DNA of 64,000 nucleotides. It comes from Hathewaya histolytica. Lineage in GTDB: Bacteria; Bacillota; Clostridia; Clostridiales; Clostridiaceae. The stretch is from the NCBI RefSeq assembly GCF_901482605.1, contig NZ_LR590481.1, positions 1,550,001 through 1,614,000 on the forward strand, given 5' to 3'. The notes beneath the pieces were generated by a model. The model ran no database searches, was not told the origin of the DNA, and saw only the letters and a list, made by a program, of their open reading frames with translations. The position numbers and the translations under genes were made by a program. Positions 47,453 to 57,481 of the stretch are shown here, piece after piece; the first letter of the stretch is position 1; each line of letters starts with the position of its first letter.

Positions 47453-50083
47453 CTATCTTGGATTTTTAATTTGTGCTTGAGCTGCTGAAAGTCTAGCTAC
47501 AGGAACTCTATAAGGCGAACATGATACATAATGAAGTCCTGTTTTATGGAAGAATTCTATAGAACTTGGATCTCCTCCATGCTCCCCACAAATACCTAAC
47601 TTTATATCTTCTCTTTGCTTCTTACCTAATTCAACTGCCATTTCAACAAGTTTCCCAACTCCATTTTGATCTATTTTTTGGAATGGATCTTGCTCGTAAA
47701 TTCCCTTATCATAATAATCTACTAAGAATTTACCTGCATCATCCCTAGAGAAACCAAAAGTCATTTGAGTTAAATCATTAGTTCCAAAAGAGAAGAATTC
47801 CGCATCCTCCGCTATCTCATCAGCTGTTAATGCTGCTCTAGGTATTTCTATCATTGTACCTACCTTATATTTAAGAGTTACGCCTTCTTCTTTTATAATA
47901 TTATCTGCAACTTGACATACAATAGCTTTTATATATTTCAATTCTTGTAATTCTCCTATAAGAGGAATCATGATTTCAGGTTCTATATTATAACCTTTAT
48001 CTTTTTTTACTATAATAGCTGCTTCTATTATAGCCCTTGTTTGCATTTCTACAATTTCAGGATATGATACTGCAAGCCTACATCCTCTATGACCCATCAT
48101 CGGATTAAATTCATGTAGTGAACTTATAGTTCCTTTAAGTTCTTCAAAAGTAACTCCTAGTTCTTTTGCTACATTTGCAATATCTTCATCCTCTGTTGGT
48201 AGAAATTCATGTAGTGGTGGATCTAAGAATCTAATGGTGGCTGGTCTTCCTTCTAAAGCTTCATATATTCCAATAAAATCTTCTCTTTGCATTGGAAGAA
48301 TTTTTTCTAGAGCTTTTCTTCTTTGTTGTTCTGTTTTGGATAATATCATTTCTCTAACAGCAGCGATTCTATCTTCTTGAAAGAACATGTGCTCTGTTCT
48401 ACATAGTCCTATACCCTCTGCACCAAACTTTATAGCTTGTCTTGAATCTCTTGGTGTGTCAGCATTAGTTCTAACGGAAAGTTTTTTTATGCTGTCTGCC
48501 CAAAACATAAATGTTTCAAAATACCCACTAATCTCTGGTGCTTTAGTTTTTATGGCTTTAGGATACACTTTGCCTGTACTTCCATCTAAAGAAATATAAT
48601 CGCCTTCTTTAATGATTTCACCGTTTACTTCAAAGAATTTTTCTTTTTCATTAACTCTTATAGCTCCACATCCAGCAACACAACAAATCCCAAGACCTCT
48701 TGCTACTACTGCTGCATGTGATGTCATACCACCTCTTACAGTTAATATCCCCTCTGCAGCTATCATTCCTTCTATATCCTCTGGAGAGGTTTCAAGCCTT
48801 ACAAGTATAGTCTTTTCCCCTGCATTATGGTGCATCTTTGCATCTTCTGCTGTAAAATACACCTTACCATAAGCAGCCCCCGGTGATGCAGGTAAACCTT
48901 TTGCTATAGATTTAGCATTTTCTAACTCTTCTTTAGCGAAGTTTGGATGTAGTAAGCTATCTAAAGATCTTGGATCAACTTTTAATATAGCTTCTTCTTT
49001 TGAAATAAGCCCTTCCTCTACTAAATCTACGGCTATTTTTAAAGCTGCTTGAGCTGTTCTTTTACCATTTCTTGTTTGTAAAAAATATAGTTTCTCTTGT
49101 TCAATGGTAAATTCCATATCTTGCATATCTTTATAGTGCTGTTCTAAAGACTTAGATATATTTATAAACTGTTCATAACAGTGTGGAAGATCTCTTTCTA
49201 GTTTTGAAATAGGTTCTGGTGTCCTAATACCTGCAACAACATCCTCACCTTGAGCATTTATTAAATACTCACCAAAAGTTATATTCTCGCCCGTAGAAGG
49301 ATTTCTTGTAAATGCAACTCCTGTACCACTGTTGTTACCCATATTTCCAAATACCATTCTTTGAACATTTACTGCCGTACCCCAATCACCAGGTATATCA
49401 TGCAACCTTCTATACACTATAGCTCTTGCATTATTCCATGATTCAAAAACCGCATTAACTGCGCCTATTAATTGTTTCATAGGATCTTGTGGAAATTCTT
49501 CTCCAACTTCTCTTCTATATAATTCTTTAAAATATATAGTTAATTTTATAAGATCATCTTCATTTAATTCTGTATCGAATTGAACACCTTTTTCTTCTTT
49601 TACTTTATCTATAATTCTTTCAAAAGAACTTTTTTCAAGCCCCATTACAACATCTGAAAACATTTGAATAAATCTTCTATAAGAGTCGTATGCAAATCTT
49701 TTATTTCCTGTAAGTCCAACTATAGCTTCTACAGTTTCGTCATTTAATCCTAAATTTAACACAGTATCCATCATTCCTGGCATAGAAACTCTAGCACCAG
49801 AACGAACAGAAACTAACAAAGGATTAGTTTTTGAGCCAAATATTTTACCTGTAACCTCTTCTATCTTTTTCATAGCATTTTTAATTTCTTCTACTATGTT
49901 TTCTGATAATTGTTTTCCATCTTCGTAATATTTCATACAAGCATTTGTACTTACAGTAAATCCTTCTGGTACTGGTATACCTAACTTAGTCATTTCAGCA
50001 AGGTTCGCTCCTTTTCCACCTAAAAGGTCCTTCATAGATGCATTTCCCTCACTAAATAGATACACATACTTATTTTTTTCCAT
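47453..50083 (-). CDS. ppdK: Pyruvate, phosphate dikinase
   Basis: Interconverts ATP, pyruvate and phosphate with AMP, PEP and PPi; in anaerobic Firmicutes it can serve glycolysis or gluconeogenesis. 876 aa, matching clostridial enzymes. N-terminal ATP-grasp (GGKGANLAEM, SVRSGARVSMPGMMDT), phosphohistidine domain with catalytic histidine in GGMTSHAAVVARG, and the C-terminal PEP/pyruvate barrel with FGTNDLTQMTFG and the catalytic cysteine of LGICGEHGGDPSS. It is downstream of a CcpN-like regulator, and no PPDK regulatory kinase is nearby. Confidence 0.97.
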   Translation of the reverse strand: MEKNKYVYLFSEGNASMKDLLGGKGANLAEMTKLGIPVPEGFTVSTNACMKYYEDGKQLSENIVEEIKNAMKKIEEVTGKIFGSKTNPLLVSVRSGARVSMPGMMDTVLNLGLNDETVEAIVGLTGNKRFAYDSYRRFIQMFSDVVMGLEKSSFERIIDKVKEEKGVQFDTELNEDDLIKLTIYFKELYRREVGEEFPQDPMKQLIGAVNAVFESWNNARAIVYRRLHDIPGDWGTAVNVQRMVFGNMGNNSGTGVAFTRNPSTGENITFGEYLINAQGEDVVAGIRTPEPISKLERDLPHCYEQFINISKSLEQHYKDMQDMEFTIEQEKLYFLQTRNGKRTAQAALKIAVDLVEEGLISKEEAILKVDPRSLDSLLHPNFAKEELENAKSIAKGLPASPGAAYGKVYFTAEDAKMHHNAGEKTILVRLETSPEDIEGMIAAEGILTVRGGMTSHAAVVARGLGICCVAGCGAIRVNEKEKFFEVNGEIIKEGDYISLDGSTGKVYPKAIKTKAPEISGYFETFMFWADSIKKLSVRTNADTPRDSRQAIKFGAEGIGLCRTEHMFFQEDRIAAVREMILSKTEQQRRKALEKILPMQREDFIGIYEALEGRPATIRFLDPPLHEFLPTEDEDIANVAKELGVTFEELKGTISSLHEFNPMMGHRGCRLAVSYPEIVEMQTRAIIEAAIIVKKDKGYNIEPEIMIPLIGELQELKYIKAIVCQVADNIIKEEGVTLKYKVGTMIEIPRAALTADEIAEDAEFFSFGTNDLTQMTFGFSRDDAGKFLVDYYDKGIYEQDPFQKIDQNGVGKLVEMAVELGKKQREDIKLGICGEHGGDPSSIEFFHKTGLHYVSCSPYRVPVARLSAAQAQIKNPR

Positions 50084-50131
50084 AGTGCCAACTCCTTATT
50101 TTATTCATAGTTTATTATGATAAATTAAGAG

Positions 50132-50173
50132 AATTTAGCCCAAACCCAGGGAACATATTTGCCCCACCCAAAT
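50132..50173 (-). promoter_or_regulatory. G-rich patch upstream of ppdK, possible operator
   Basis: In an AT-rich gap, the minus strand carries several G runs (AATTTGGGTGGGGCAAA, CCCTGGGTTTGGGC) bounded by AATTT and AAATT. A TCATAAT -10-like sequence lies ~17 nt downstream of TTTGGG. Such a site between a CcpN-like repressor gene and ppdK suggests an operator; this is inference. Confidence 0.4.
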
Positions 50174-50179
50174 TAAATT

Positions 50180-50824
50180 TTACCCATTCTCACTTAAATT
50201 AATTAAAAATCTAGTAATATTAGTTTTAGAAACTTTTCCAACCACTTTGTTGAAATCCTTTCCATCCTTTTTAGATACTCTTACCACTGGTAAGCTATCA
50301 ACTTCATGTGTTATTATTTTTTTTGCAGCATCATATACACAATCTTCTTCTGATATAAAAATTATATTTGGCATTCTAGTCATTATTATTCCTATAGGGA
50401 CTTTATGCATATCAGTTCCCCCCATAGCTATTTTAAGAAAATCTTTTCTAGATACAGCTCCAACTAAGCCCTCTTCCTCATTTTCAATAAATAATGTACC
50501 AACATCATTTAAAAATAATTGAACTATGCCATCATAAACACTACATTCTTCCTGGACTAAAGATACATTACTCATAATCTCTTTAGATTTCACACCTTTT
50601 AAATGATCATAAATTATACTATAAGAGGGTTTTTTTGAGTATATATATCCAACTTTAGGTCTCGCCTCTAATATACCTGTCATAGTTAAAATAGCTAAGT
50701 CTGGTCTTAGTGCAGCTCTAGTTACATTTAATTTCCCAGCTATTTTTTCGCTAGTAATTGGCTGATTTTCTTTTACTAATCTAATTATTTCTTCTTGCCT
50801 ATCTGTTAATTTAATCTTTTTCAC
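50180..50824 (-). CDS. CcpN/YqzB-like transcriptional regulator with CBS domains
   Basis: 214 aa. N-terminal winged helix (TDRQEEIIRLVKENQPITSEKIAGKLNVTRAALRPDLAIL) and two CBS domains (about 75-140 and 145-208) that usually bind adenine nucleotides. In Bacillus CcpN represses gluconeogenic genes and is encoded next to yqfL. Here the neighbour is ppdK, 97 bp downstream, so it probably controls it according to energy state. SD GGAAGAG-like, weak. Regulation direction is inference. Confidence 0.88.
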   Translation of the reverse strand: MKKIKLTDRQEEIIRLVKENQPITSEKIAGKLNVTRAALRPDLAILTMTGILEARPKVGYIYSKKPSYSIIYDHLKGVKSKEIMSNVSLVQEECSVYDGIVQLFLNDVGTLFIENEEEGLVGAVSRKDFLKIAMGGTDMHKVPIGIIMTRMPNIIFISEEDCVYDAAKKIITHEVDSLPVVRVSKKDGKDFNKVVGKVSKTNITRFLINLSENG

Positions 50825-50996
50825 CCTCTTCCACGGAAGCTTCTTAATATTTATTGCTTGTTTTGTATTTAATTTTATTATAATGTATTATTACTCATAT
50901 TACAATATATATTATATACAATATTAAGTTAATAATGTAACATAATAAAGTTTTTTTTATTTTTATTGCATACTTTAAACAAACTAAAATAAAATA

Positions 50997-51034
50997 AAAA
51001 GAAAGGAACCTTTATGATCAGTCCTTTCTTTTAT
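50997..51034 (-). terminator. Terminator after the DUF4342 gene
   Basis: Minus-strand AAAAGAAAGGA pairs with TCCTTTCTTTT around a ~12-nt loop, followed by TATTTTATTTT. Upstream, 50825-50996 is AT-rich spacer. Confidence 0.85.
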
Positions 51035-51044
51035 TATTTAGATA

Positions 51045-51689
51045 TTATTTTTCATCGTCTAAAGAAGATTCATTGTTTTTCGTAGAACTATTTTCTACTG
51101 GTTCTACTTTTACTTCACCCTTGTTTTCCGGGATTGGATCTTCATCAAAATTCACTGTATAGGAATATGTTTTGTTTCCTTCAGTATTGTTCTCATCATC
51201 ATTGAATTTTCCTTTAATATCCTTTGTAAACTCATTCATCTTATTTTTTGCATCATCAACTACATTTTTAATTACAGTATTTACAACTTCTACAGTGCCA
51301 TCTTCTTTTGTAATTTCTATGGTAACTTTAGTTGCAATTGCTGCTATAACCCCTATACCTAATATGGCAGGAAATATCATACTAACTATTCCAGCTGCTA
51401 TTCCAGCATTAACCGGTATATCAACAATTACTCTAGAATCCTTTTTAACTTTAATTCTAGTAACATTTCCTTTTTGTATCATATCATTGAGCCATTGCTT
51501 AAATTCATCTTTTGTCCCTAAAAATTCACTTATTTTTTCTTTTGAATTGTTTTTAGTTTGTTGTTCTAAATAAACTAAGGTATCTACTACACTTCCATTA
51601 CAAAGTTCAAGTGCTTCTTTAGCTTCAGAATAGTTAACACCTGTTCTTTCCCTAATTATGTCTATTTTTTCAAGAGTTATATTTTCCAT
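51045..51689 (-). CDS. DUF4342 protein with UBA-like N-terminus
   Basis: 214 aa. Residues 1-45 look like a UBA/EF-Ts-type three-helix domain (LEKIDIIRERTGVNYSEAKEALELCNGSVVDTLVYLE). A DUF4342 region follows (GNVTRIKVKKDSRVIVDIPVNAGIAAGI) with a hydrophobic helix (IVSMIFPAILGIGVIAAIATKV), then an acidic, low-complexity tail. Function unknown; the UBA-like part may bind proteins. It lies 5 bp after recO and is probably cotranscribed. SD AAGGAGTG. Confidence 0.82.
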   Translation of the reverse strand: MENITLEKIDIIRERTGVNYSEAKEALELCNGSVVDTLVYLEQQTKNNSKEKISEFLGTKDEFKQWLNDMIQKGNVTRIKVKKDSRVIVDIPVNAGIAAGIVSMIFPAILGIGVIAAIATKVTIEITKEDGTVEVVNTVIKNVVDDAKNKMNEFTKDIKGKFNDDENNTEGNKTYSYTVNFDEDPIPENKGEVKVEPVENSSTKNNESSLDDEK

Positions 51690-51694
51690 TTAAA

Positions 51695-52447
51695 TCACTC
51701 CTTAATAATATAGTTAAACATTTCTAAACTTTTCGGTTTTCTAGAATAAACTTCTAAAATAAAAGATTTAGTTAATGTATATAATTCTTTTTTACCACTC
51801 TTATTTACATTTAATCTATGGATTTTCTCTAGAGGAAGATTAATAACGTATCTTAATATATTATAAGTAGAATTTGAAATTTTAATACTATTTTCTCTCC
51901 TACACTTTCTACAAGTAACCCCAAAATTTTCCGCACTGATATTGTTTGACATTTTTAGTTGTTCACCACAATTAGTACAACGGTCTAGGTTTAGAGCATA
52001 CCCTGTATTAAATAGTAGTTTTATCTCAAAGGTTCGTATTAAAACTTCTATGTCTCCTACTTTATTTTTTATTAAATAGTATGCTGTAACTAAATCCTTA
52101 AAAATTTTGAAATTCTTTTCTTCTTCTACCAATGCTATATCCACAAGTTCATTTAAATAGGAGCAGTATGTAAGAGTTTCTAAATCATGCATGAACTCTT
52201 GGAAAGAGTGTATTAGCTGTCCTTCATTTACTATATAAAGACTTCTTCCTTTATACAGTATATAATCACTGAAACAAAATGTTAATGTTGAAGATGCAAG
52301 ATTGCTTGTTCTCTTTTTTACACCCTTAGCAATGGCAGAAATTTTTCCAAAGTCTTCTGTATAAATCCAAAGTAATTTGTCATTTTCTTTATAATCTTGA
52401 GTTTTTAAAACTACTCCTCTAGTTTTAAATGTGCTCAGAGAAATCAT
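51695..52447 (-). CDS. recO: DNA repair protein RecO
   Basis: Recombination mediator that, with RecR, loads RecA on SSB-coated DNA. 250 aa. N-terminal OB fold (TRGVVLKTQDYKENDKLLWIYTEDFGKISAIAKGVKK) and a C-terminal helical domain with a zinc ribbon, CTNCGEQ and CRKCRR. It follows era by ~76 bp, the usual order. An upstream in-frame ATG is used, without a strong SD. Confidence 0.94.
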   Translation of the reverse strand: MISLSTFKTRGVVLKTQDYKENDKLLWIYTEDFGKISAIAKGVKKRTSNLASSTLTFCFSDYILYKGRSLYIVNEGQLIHSFQEFMHDLETLTYCSYLNELVDIALVEEEKNFKIFKDLVTAYYLIKNKVGDIEVLIRTFEIKLLFNTGYALNLDRCTNCGEQLKMSNNISAENFGVTCRKCRRENSIKISNSTYNILRYVINLPLEKIHRLNVNKSGKKELYTLTKSFILEVYSRKPKSLEMFNYIIKE

Positions 52448-52523
52448 CTCCTAGTTCTATTATAAATTATTTTCCAATGTTTTTTACAAAAAACATATGA
52501 ATTTTTAATTAATTCTAGTTCAT

Positions 52524-53408
52524 TTATTCTTTATATCCGAGTTCCTTTAGCAAGTTTGCACTATCTCTCCAGTCCTCTTTTACTTTAACCCATACTCTTA
52601 AATAAACTTTTACTCCTAAAAACTTTTCGATATCTTCTCTAGCATACTGAGATATTCTTTTTAAAGTAGCACCATTTTTCCCTATTATTATTCCTTTATG
52701 TGATGCTTTTTCACAAAGCATGTTAGCTTCTATATGATATATCCCTTTATCATTTTGCTTCATAGAAAGTATCTCTACTGCTATACCATGAGGAACTTCC
52801 TTATCTAATAATCTCAAAGCTTTTTCCCTTATAGTTTCCATAACTATAAATCTTTCTTGCCTATCTGTTACCATATCTTCTGGATAATATCTTGGTCCTT
52901 CAGGTATATATTTCTTCATTTCTTCTATTAATACATCAATATTCTTACCTTTCAAGGCAGATATAGGAATAATTTCTTCAAATTTATACTTTTCGGAGTA
53001 CTTTTGTATGGTCTGTGCTAACTTTATCTCTTCATACTCATCTATTTTATTCACAAGTAAAAATTTTGGTACTTTAACATTTTCTAATTGTTCTAAGATA
53101 TGTTGATCAGCTTTTCCTATTTCTCCTTCTGGGGTTGTTATAAAAAGAACTAAATCCACTTCTTTTAAAGCATCTATTGCAACTTTTACCATATATTCTC
53201 CAAGTTTATGTCTTGGTTTATGAACACCTGGAGTATCTACAAATACTATTTGATAATCTTTTTCATTTAATATAGTTTGAATATTATTCCTAGTAGTTTG
53301 AGGCTTACTAGATACTATAGATAACTTTTCCTTCATTATAAAATTATTTAAAGTTGATTTTCCTACATTTGGTCTTCCAATAATCGTTACAAATCCTGAT
53401 TTAAACAT
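52524..53408 (-). CDS. era: Ribosome-assembly GTPase Era
   Basis: GTPase that binds 16S rRNA in 30S maturation. 294 aa. G1 [10 protein letters not shown]3 [11 protein letters not shown]4 NKIDE, then the KH domain ([30 protein letters not shown]) and the end LLKELGYKE. The longest frame adds 12 codons, but AGGAGG precedes the ATG at 53408. Part of the cdd-era-recO stretch. Confidence 0.97.
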   Translation of the reverse strand: MFKSGFVTIIGRPNVGKSTLNNFIMKEKLSIVSSKPQTTRNNIQTILNEKDYQIVFVDTPGVHKPRHKLGEYMVKVAIDALKEVDLVLFITTPEGEIGKADQHILEQLENVKVPKFLLVNKIDEYEEIKLAQTIQKYSEKYKFEEIIPISALKGKNIDVLIEEMKKYIPEGPRYYPEDMVTDRQERFIVMETIREKALRLLDKEVPHGIAVEILSMKQNDKGIYHIEANMLCEKASHKGIIIGKNGATLKRISQYAREDIEKFLGVKVYLRVWVKVKEDWRDSANLLKELGYKE

Positions 53409-53473
53409 TTTTCCTCCTAAAGCAAATATACCTCTAATTTGCATTTTGTTTTTATAATTTATATATAAATTTA

Positions 53474-53869
53474 CTATTTTAAACTTTCCTTAGTAAAAGC
53501 ATTTGGTAAAATTTCTTCCATAGTTTTTACCATATAATCATTTTCATTTTTTACAATTATAAATTTAAAATCATCTGTGCAAAATTCTGAAATTACCTGC
53601 CTACATATTCCGCAAGGGAAGGTATAATACTTAGGATCTCCTACTACAGCTAAAGCCCTTATTCTTGTATTCCCTTCAGATACTGCTTTGAATATGGCTG
53701 TCCTTTCTGCACAATTTGTGGCACCATAAGATGCATTTTCAATATTGCATCCTGTATAAACGGTTCCTTCCTCTGTGATTAATGCTGCTCCAACTTTAAA
53801 TTTTGAATATGGTACATATGCAATTTCTCTTGCTTCTATCGCACTACGAATTAATTCCTTCAAATCCAT
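53474..53869 (-). CDS. cdd: Cytidine deaminase
   Basis: Converts cytidine and deoxycytidine to uridines in salvage. 131 aa, tetrameric class. Zinc site: NCAERTAIF (catalytic glutamate) and [12 protein letters not shown] (two cysteines). SD GGAGG precedes ATG. Order dgkA-cdd-era is the Firmicute norm. Confidence 0.96.
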   Translation of the reverse strand: MDLKELIRSAIEAREIAYVPYSKFKVGAALITEEGTVYTGCNIENASYGATNCAERTAIFKAVSEGNTRIRALAVVGDPKYYTFPCGICRQVISEFCTDDFKFIIVKNENDYMVKTMEEILPNAFTKESLK

Positions 53870-53911
53870 AAAGAACCTCCATTATATTTATTTTATATTA
53901 TATCATGTATT

Positions 53912-54607
53912 TTAAATTAATATAAGTATTAATAAAGTTACTAAAAACCCTAAAATGCATCCTAGTATTACCTCTAATATGGAATGTACTTCTGAATCGA
54001 CTCTACTTTGCGCCACAATGAATGCTAAAACAAATCCAAGTAAAGTAATTAATGCCATCTTAGAATGATAGCCAATTATAGTAGCTATAGAAAAAGCAAT
54101 AGCACTATGTCCTGAAGGCATTCCTCCTTTTAATGGTGTCCCTTTACCTGTTCTTATTTTTAAAAGTACAGTAGTTATACTTACTATAACTAAGATTGAA
54201 AATATAGTATGTGGATTGGATTCAATAACTCTATCCATTATACTTTCTGTTATAGGTTTTACTTTATCCCAAAATACTATGTATCCTACTACAATAGAAT
54301 TGATAGCTGCTATTAAAACCGCTCCCGCAGATACATCCTTAGATATTTTAATTAGTGGATGATAACTATCCATTAAAGCATCCAAGCCATGTTCTATTGA
54401 GGTATTTATCATTTCTGCTACTATAACTAAGGTAATTGCAAATAAAACCATAAATAATTCTGTCTTTGTAATATTAGAATAAAGACTAAAAATTAAAACT
54501 AATATTCCTATACCAATATGAATTTTCATATTTCTTTCCTTTTTAATAGCCGCTATGATCCCCATAATAGCACAATTAAAGCTTTCAACTAAGTTTTTAT
54601 TCTTCAT
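53912..54607 (-). CDS. Diacylglycerol kinase fused to a PAP2-type phosphatase domain
   Basis: 231 aa. The N-terminal half is a prokaryotic diacylglycerol/undecaprenol kinase (NLVESFNCAIMGIIAAIKKERNMKIHI, then AEMINTSIEHGLDALMDSYHPLIKISKDVSAGAVLI) with three membrane helices. The C-terminal half resembles PAP2/DUF212 phosphatases (KGGMPSGHSAIAFSIATIIGYHSKMA, QSRVDSEVHSILEVILG). Kinase and phosphatase thus share one chain, fitting isoprenoid carrier turnover. The longest frame runs into a palindrome; SD AGGATG supports the ATG at 54607. Two-domain proteins of this kind occur in clostridia. Confidence 0.85.
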   Translation of the reverse strand: MKNKNLVESFNCAIMGIIAAIKKERNMKIHIGIGILVLIFSLYSNITKTELFMVLFAITLVIVAEMINTSIEHGLDALMDSYHPLIKISKDVSAGAVLIAAINSIVVGYIVFWDKVKPITESIMDRVIESNPHTIFSILVIVSITTVLLKIRTGKGTPLKGGMPSGHSAIAFSIATIIGYHSKMALITLLGFVLAFIVAQSRVDSEVHSILEVILGCILGFLVTLLILILI

Positions 54608-54641
54608 ACTTACCATCCTTTTAAAACTCTTATATATAAAA

Positions 54642-54667
54642 TATGTGACAGTAATTACTGTCACATA
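54642..54667. repeat. Perfect 26-bp palindrome before dgkA
   Basis: TATGTGACAGTAA is followed by its exact complement, TTACTGTCACATA. It falls between the ybeY stop and the dgkA start and is followed on the minus strand by TTTTATATA. It may be a weak intra-operon terminator or an operator for a dimeric protein. Confidence 0.8.
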
Positions 54668-54680
54668 TAAAAACTAACTT

Positions 54681-55187
54681 CTATAGGTCTCTAATAACAT
54701 TAAAACTATTTAATATTTCTTCTTCTCTCTTTCGCATTACCTCTTTATCATTATCTTCTATATGATCATAACCTAGGAGATGTAATATGGAATGAATTAT
54801 AAGATAGCACACTTCCCTTTTAAAAGAATGATTAAACTCTTCAGATTGCTCCTTTGCTCTTTCTAAAGAGAGTGCTATATCTCCTAAAACTAATTTACCC
54901 TCATCCAAATCCATATCATTAAAACCATAATCCTTATATACGTCTTTAAACACTTTATGATTGGGGTATTCTAGCATAGGAAAGGATAGTACATCTGTAA
55001 TAGAATCTTTACCCCTAGTTTCCCTGTTTATATCTCTTATCTCCTTATTATCTACTAATATTAAACTTATCTCATAATCCAATGTTACTTTTTCTTCTTG
55101 TAAAGTATAGTGAATCATTTTTTCTATTAATTCTACTATATCTTCTTGTATTAATAGTTTATTTTGTCTGTTATCAACTAATAACAT
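54681..55187 (-). CDS. ybeY: Endoribonuclease YbeY
   Basis: Metal-dependent RNase for 16S rRNA 3' maturation and ribosome quality control. 168 aa. Zinc motif H-x3-H-x5-H in [11 protein letters not shown] near residue 135, preceded by the TDVLSFPM segment that lines the active site. It follows pgpH by 17 bp. Confidence 0.96.
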   Translation of the reverse strand: MLLVDNRQNKLLIQEDIVELIEKMIHYTLQEEKVTLDYEISLILVDNKEIRDINRETRGKDSITDVLSFPMLEYPNHKVFKDVYKDYGFNDMDLDEGKLVLGDIALSLERAKEQSEEFNHSFKREVCYLIIHSILHLLGYDHIEDNDKEVMRKREEEILNSFNVIRDL

Positions 55188-55204
55188 GAATTCTACCTCT
55201 CTAG

Positions 55205-57451
55205 CTATTTTTTGTTATTCTTTCCTTTAACCATATTAGATAATTTAGGATATTCAATTCTTTCATGATAAATACCTGACAATCCCTTTAAGAAAGCTTC
55301 TTTAATATCTTTTAAATCTCTAAGGGTAAGATCTGAATTATCTAAATGTCCTGAATCTAATCTAGCTTTTATTATGCTATCCACCATTTTTTCTATTTTT
55401 TCTTTATTAGGTTCTTTTATAGACCTAACTGCTGCCTCAACTCCATCCGCCAACATAATAATTCCTGCTTCTTTGGATAAAGGATCTGCACCTTGATATC
55501 TAAAATCGTCCTCCAACACATCCTCTGGCTTATCTGTGCTATTCTTCATAGTTATATAAAAATATTTTACCAAAGAAGAACCATGATGTTGGATTATTAT
55601 ATCTTGTATCGCTTTTGGAATCTTATACTCCTTAGCAAGCTCCACTCCATCTTTAACATGAGAAGTAATTATAAGAGTACTTAATGTGGGACCAATTTTA
55701 TCATGTGGATTAATTCCACCCATTTGATTTTCTCTAAAAAAATATGGCCTCTTTAACTTTCCTACATCATGGTAATAACATGCTACCCTTGCAAAAACTG
55801 AATTTGCACCTATAGCCTCAGCTGCAAGTTCCGATAAATTAGCAACTAACATACTATGATGGTATGTTCCTGGTGCTTCAGTCAAAAGTCTTTTCAATAA
55901 TGGATTATTTGGATTTGCAAGTTCTAAGAGTTTTATAGTTGTTACCACATCAAATGCACTTTCAAACACTGGTAAAAAACCTATAGTAAATATACCCGAT
56001 AAGATACTTGCAATAAGCATGGCTGAAGACTTATATAAAGAATCTAATATATTATTATTTGATTGTAATACTCCAAGGCTAAAAGTTGCCAAAGAGTTTA
56101 TTATAGCAATATAGAGTGAAGAATATAAAATATCGCTTCTTTCATCCATCTTTTTTATACATATAGAACATATTACTGCATTTAACATTATTAAAATCAC
56201 TACAGGCGGATTAAATTTAACAGCTATGCTTAAAAATATCCCATTTAAAATGCTAATTGTAGTAGCCAATTTGTAATTTATAAGTAATGTCAAAATCATT
56301 GGTGCAAAGGCTAAAGGTATTAAATAAGGTGTTATAAAATTTAAACTCCTAGCTAGTATAATGGATAAAATATTAATTATACTGACTAATATCAACATCT
56401 TATCTTTCTCATAAGAGTCCTTATGATATTTGAATAAATAGGCCCCTTGTATCAAAAGAATCAATGCTATTAAAAGTGCAAGTCCAAGGAAAACATACCA
56501 TTGGAAGTTACTTTTATCATCAAGAAATCCAAGTTCTCTTAAAAGTTCTACCTGATATTTAGTAACTGGTTCTCCCTCTTTCACAATTGTTTGATCTTTT
56601 TTTATCTTAATAGATTCAACTTTTGTCAATGCCTCCTGTTTTAAAGATCTTGTCTTTTCTTCATCATAAAATACATTAGCTCTAATCTGTGAGGAGATTA
56701 GAGTTTTTGAAACATTTCTTTCAGCTCTATTTAGATCATATTTGCTTAATTCTACATCTATGAAATATATAGCCTTTTTTCTATCATCATCTCTTATTTT
56801 TTGTTTTTGAGTATTAATTTTATCATATGGTTTTTTAGTATTTTCACTTTTATCTTTATTATTGTCATAAAATTCTACTTCATTCAGTTTTTCACTAACT
56901 TCTTTCGGTGTTATAGCATTAATTTGATATTCATCATAAAGCTTATTTAATGTTTTTGTAATAATATCTTTTAAATTTTCCATTTCCTTAGGCGTAGATT
57001 TTATTAAAGTATTTAACTCTGAATCATTTATATCTATCCCTATTTCACCTTTTAAATTATTCATAACTTCCTTTTTATTTTTTTCAGATTCCTTTATATC
57101 TTCTTCAGTATTACTTTTAGAATCTTTAACAAGTCCCTTTTTCTCCATAACTTTAGAGAAAATAGAATCTATATTTTTCTTTGATGCATTTTTAACATCG
57201 CTATCTATGGTATATTGATCTGGTACAGACATAATAGCTTCCTTTTTCTTTTCTTTTGTAGACAATTGGTCTTCAACATCCCTAGGTGCCTTTATGTCTA
57301 TTTTAGCAATATCTCCTTCTTTTAAAGAGTACTTCTCGGGTAATACAGCGGTTATCAATATTCCATATATTAATATAAAGTTAATTAAAAAGATTAAGGC
57401 CTTTTTTCTTTTGCCACTAAAAAACTCTCTTAACCCTTCTTTTTTAATCAT
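55205..57451 (-). CDS. pgpH: 7TM-HD domain phosphodiesterase PgpH (YqfF)
   Basis: Membrane phosphohydrolase that degrades c-di-AMP in Listeria. About 748 aa: an N-terminal membrane helix, a ~270-residue extracellular 7TMR-HDED part, seven membrane helices (about 315-500), then a cytoplasmic HD domain with [22 protein letters not shown] and the later HVKDGVELA and [12 protein letters not shown] histidines. GTG starts four codons upstream; AAAGGTGGG suits the ATG at 57451. It follows yqfD by 30 bp, with no phoH between as in Bacillus. Confidence 0.93.
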   Translation of the reverse strand: MIKKEGLREFFSGKRKKALIFLINFILIYGILITAVLPEKYSLKEGDIAKIDIKAPRDVEDQLSTKEKKKEAIMSVPDQYTIDSDVKNASKKNIDSIFSKVMEKKGLVKDSKSNTEEDIKESEKNKKEVMNNLKGEIGIDINDSELNTLIKSTPKEMENLKDIITKTLNKLYDEYQINAITPKEVSEKLNEVEFYDNNKDKSENTKKPYDKINTQKQKIRDDDRKKAIYFIDVELSKYDLNRAERNVSKTLISSQIRANVFYDEEKTRSLKQEALTKVESIKIKKDQTIVKEGEPVTKYQVELLRELGFLDDKSNFQWYVFLGLALLIALILLIQGAYLFKYHKDSYEKDKMLILVSIINILSIILARSLNFITPYLIPLAFAPMILTLLINYKLATTISILNGIFLSIAVKFNPPVVILIMLNAVICSICIKKMDERSDILYSSLYIAIINSLATFSLGVLQSNNNILDSLYKSSAMLIASILSGIFTIGFLPVFESAFDVVTTIKLLELANPNNPLLKRLLTEAPGTYHHSMLVANLSELAAEAIGANSVFARVACYYHDVGKLKRPYFFRENQMGGINPHDKIGPTLSTLIITSHVKDGVELAKEYKIPKAIQDIIIQHHGSSLVKYFYITMKNSTDKPEDVLEDDFRYQGADPLSKEAGIIMLADGVEAAVRSIKEPNKEKIEKMVDSIIKARLDSGHLDNSDLTLRDLKDIKEAFLKGLSGIYHERIEYPKLSNMVKGKNNKK

Positions 57452-57481
57452 ACAGTTTCCCACCTTTTATTTAGGTATATT

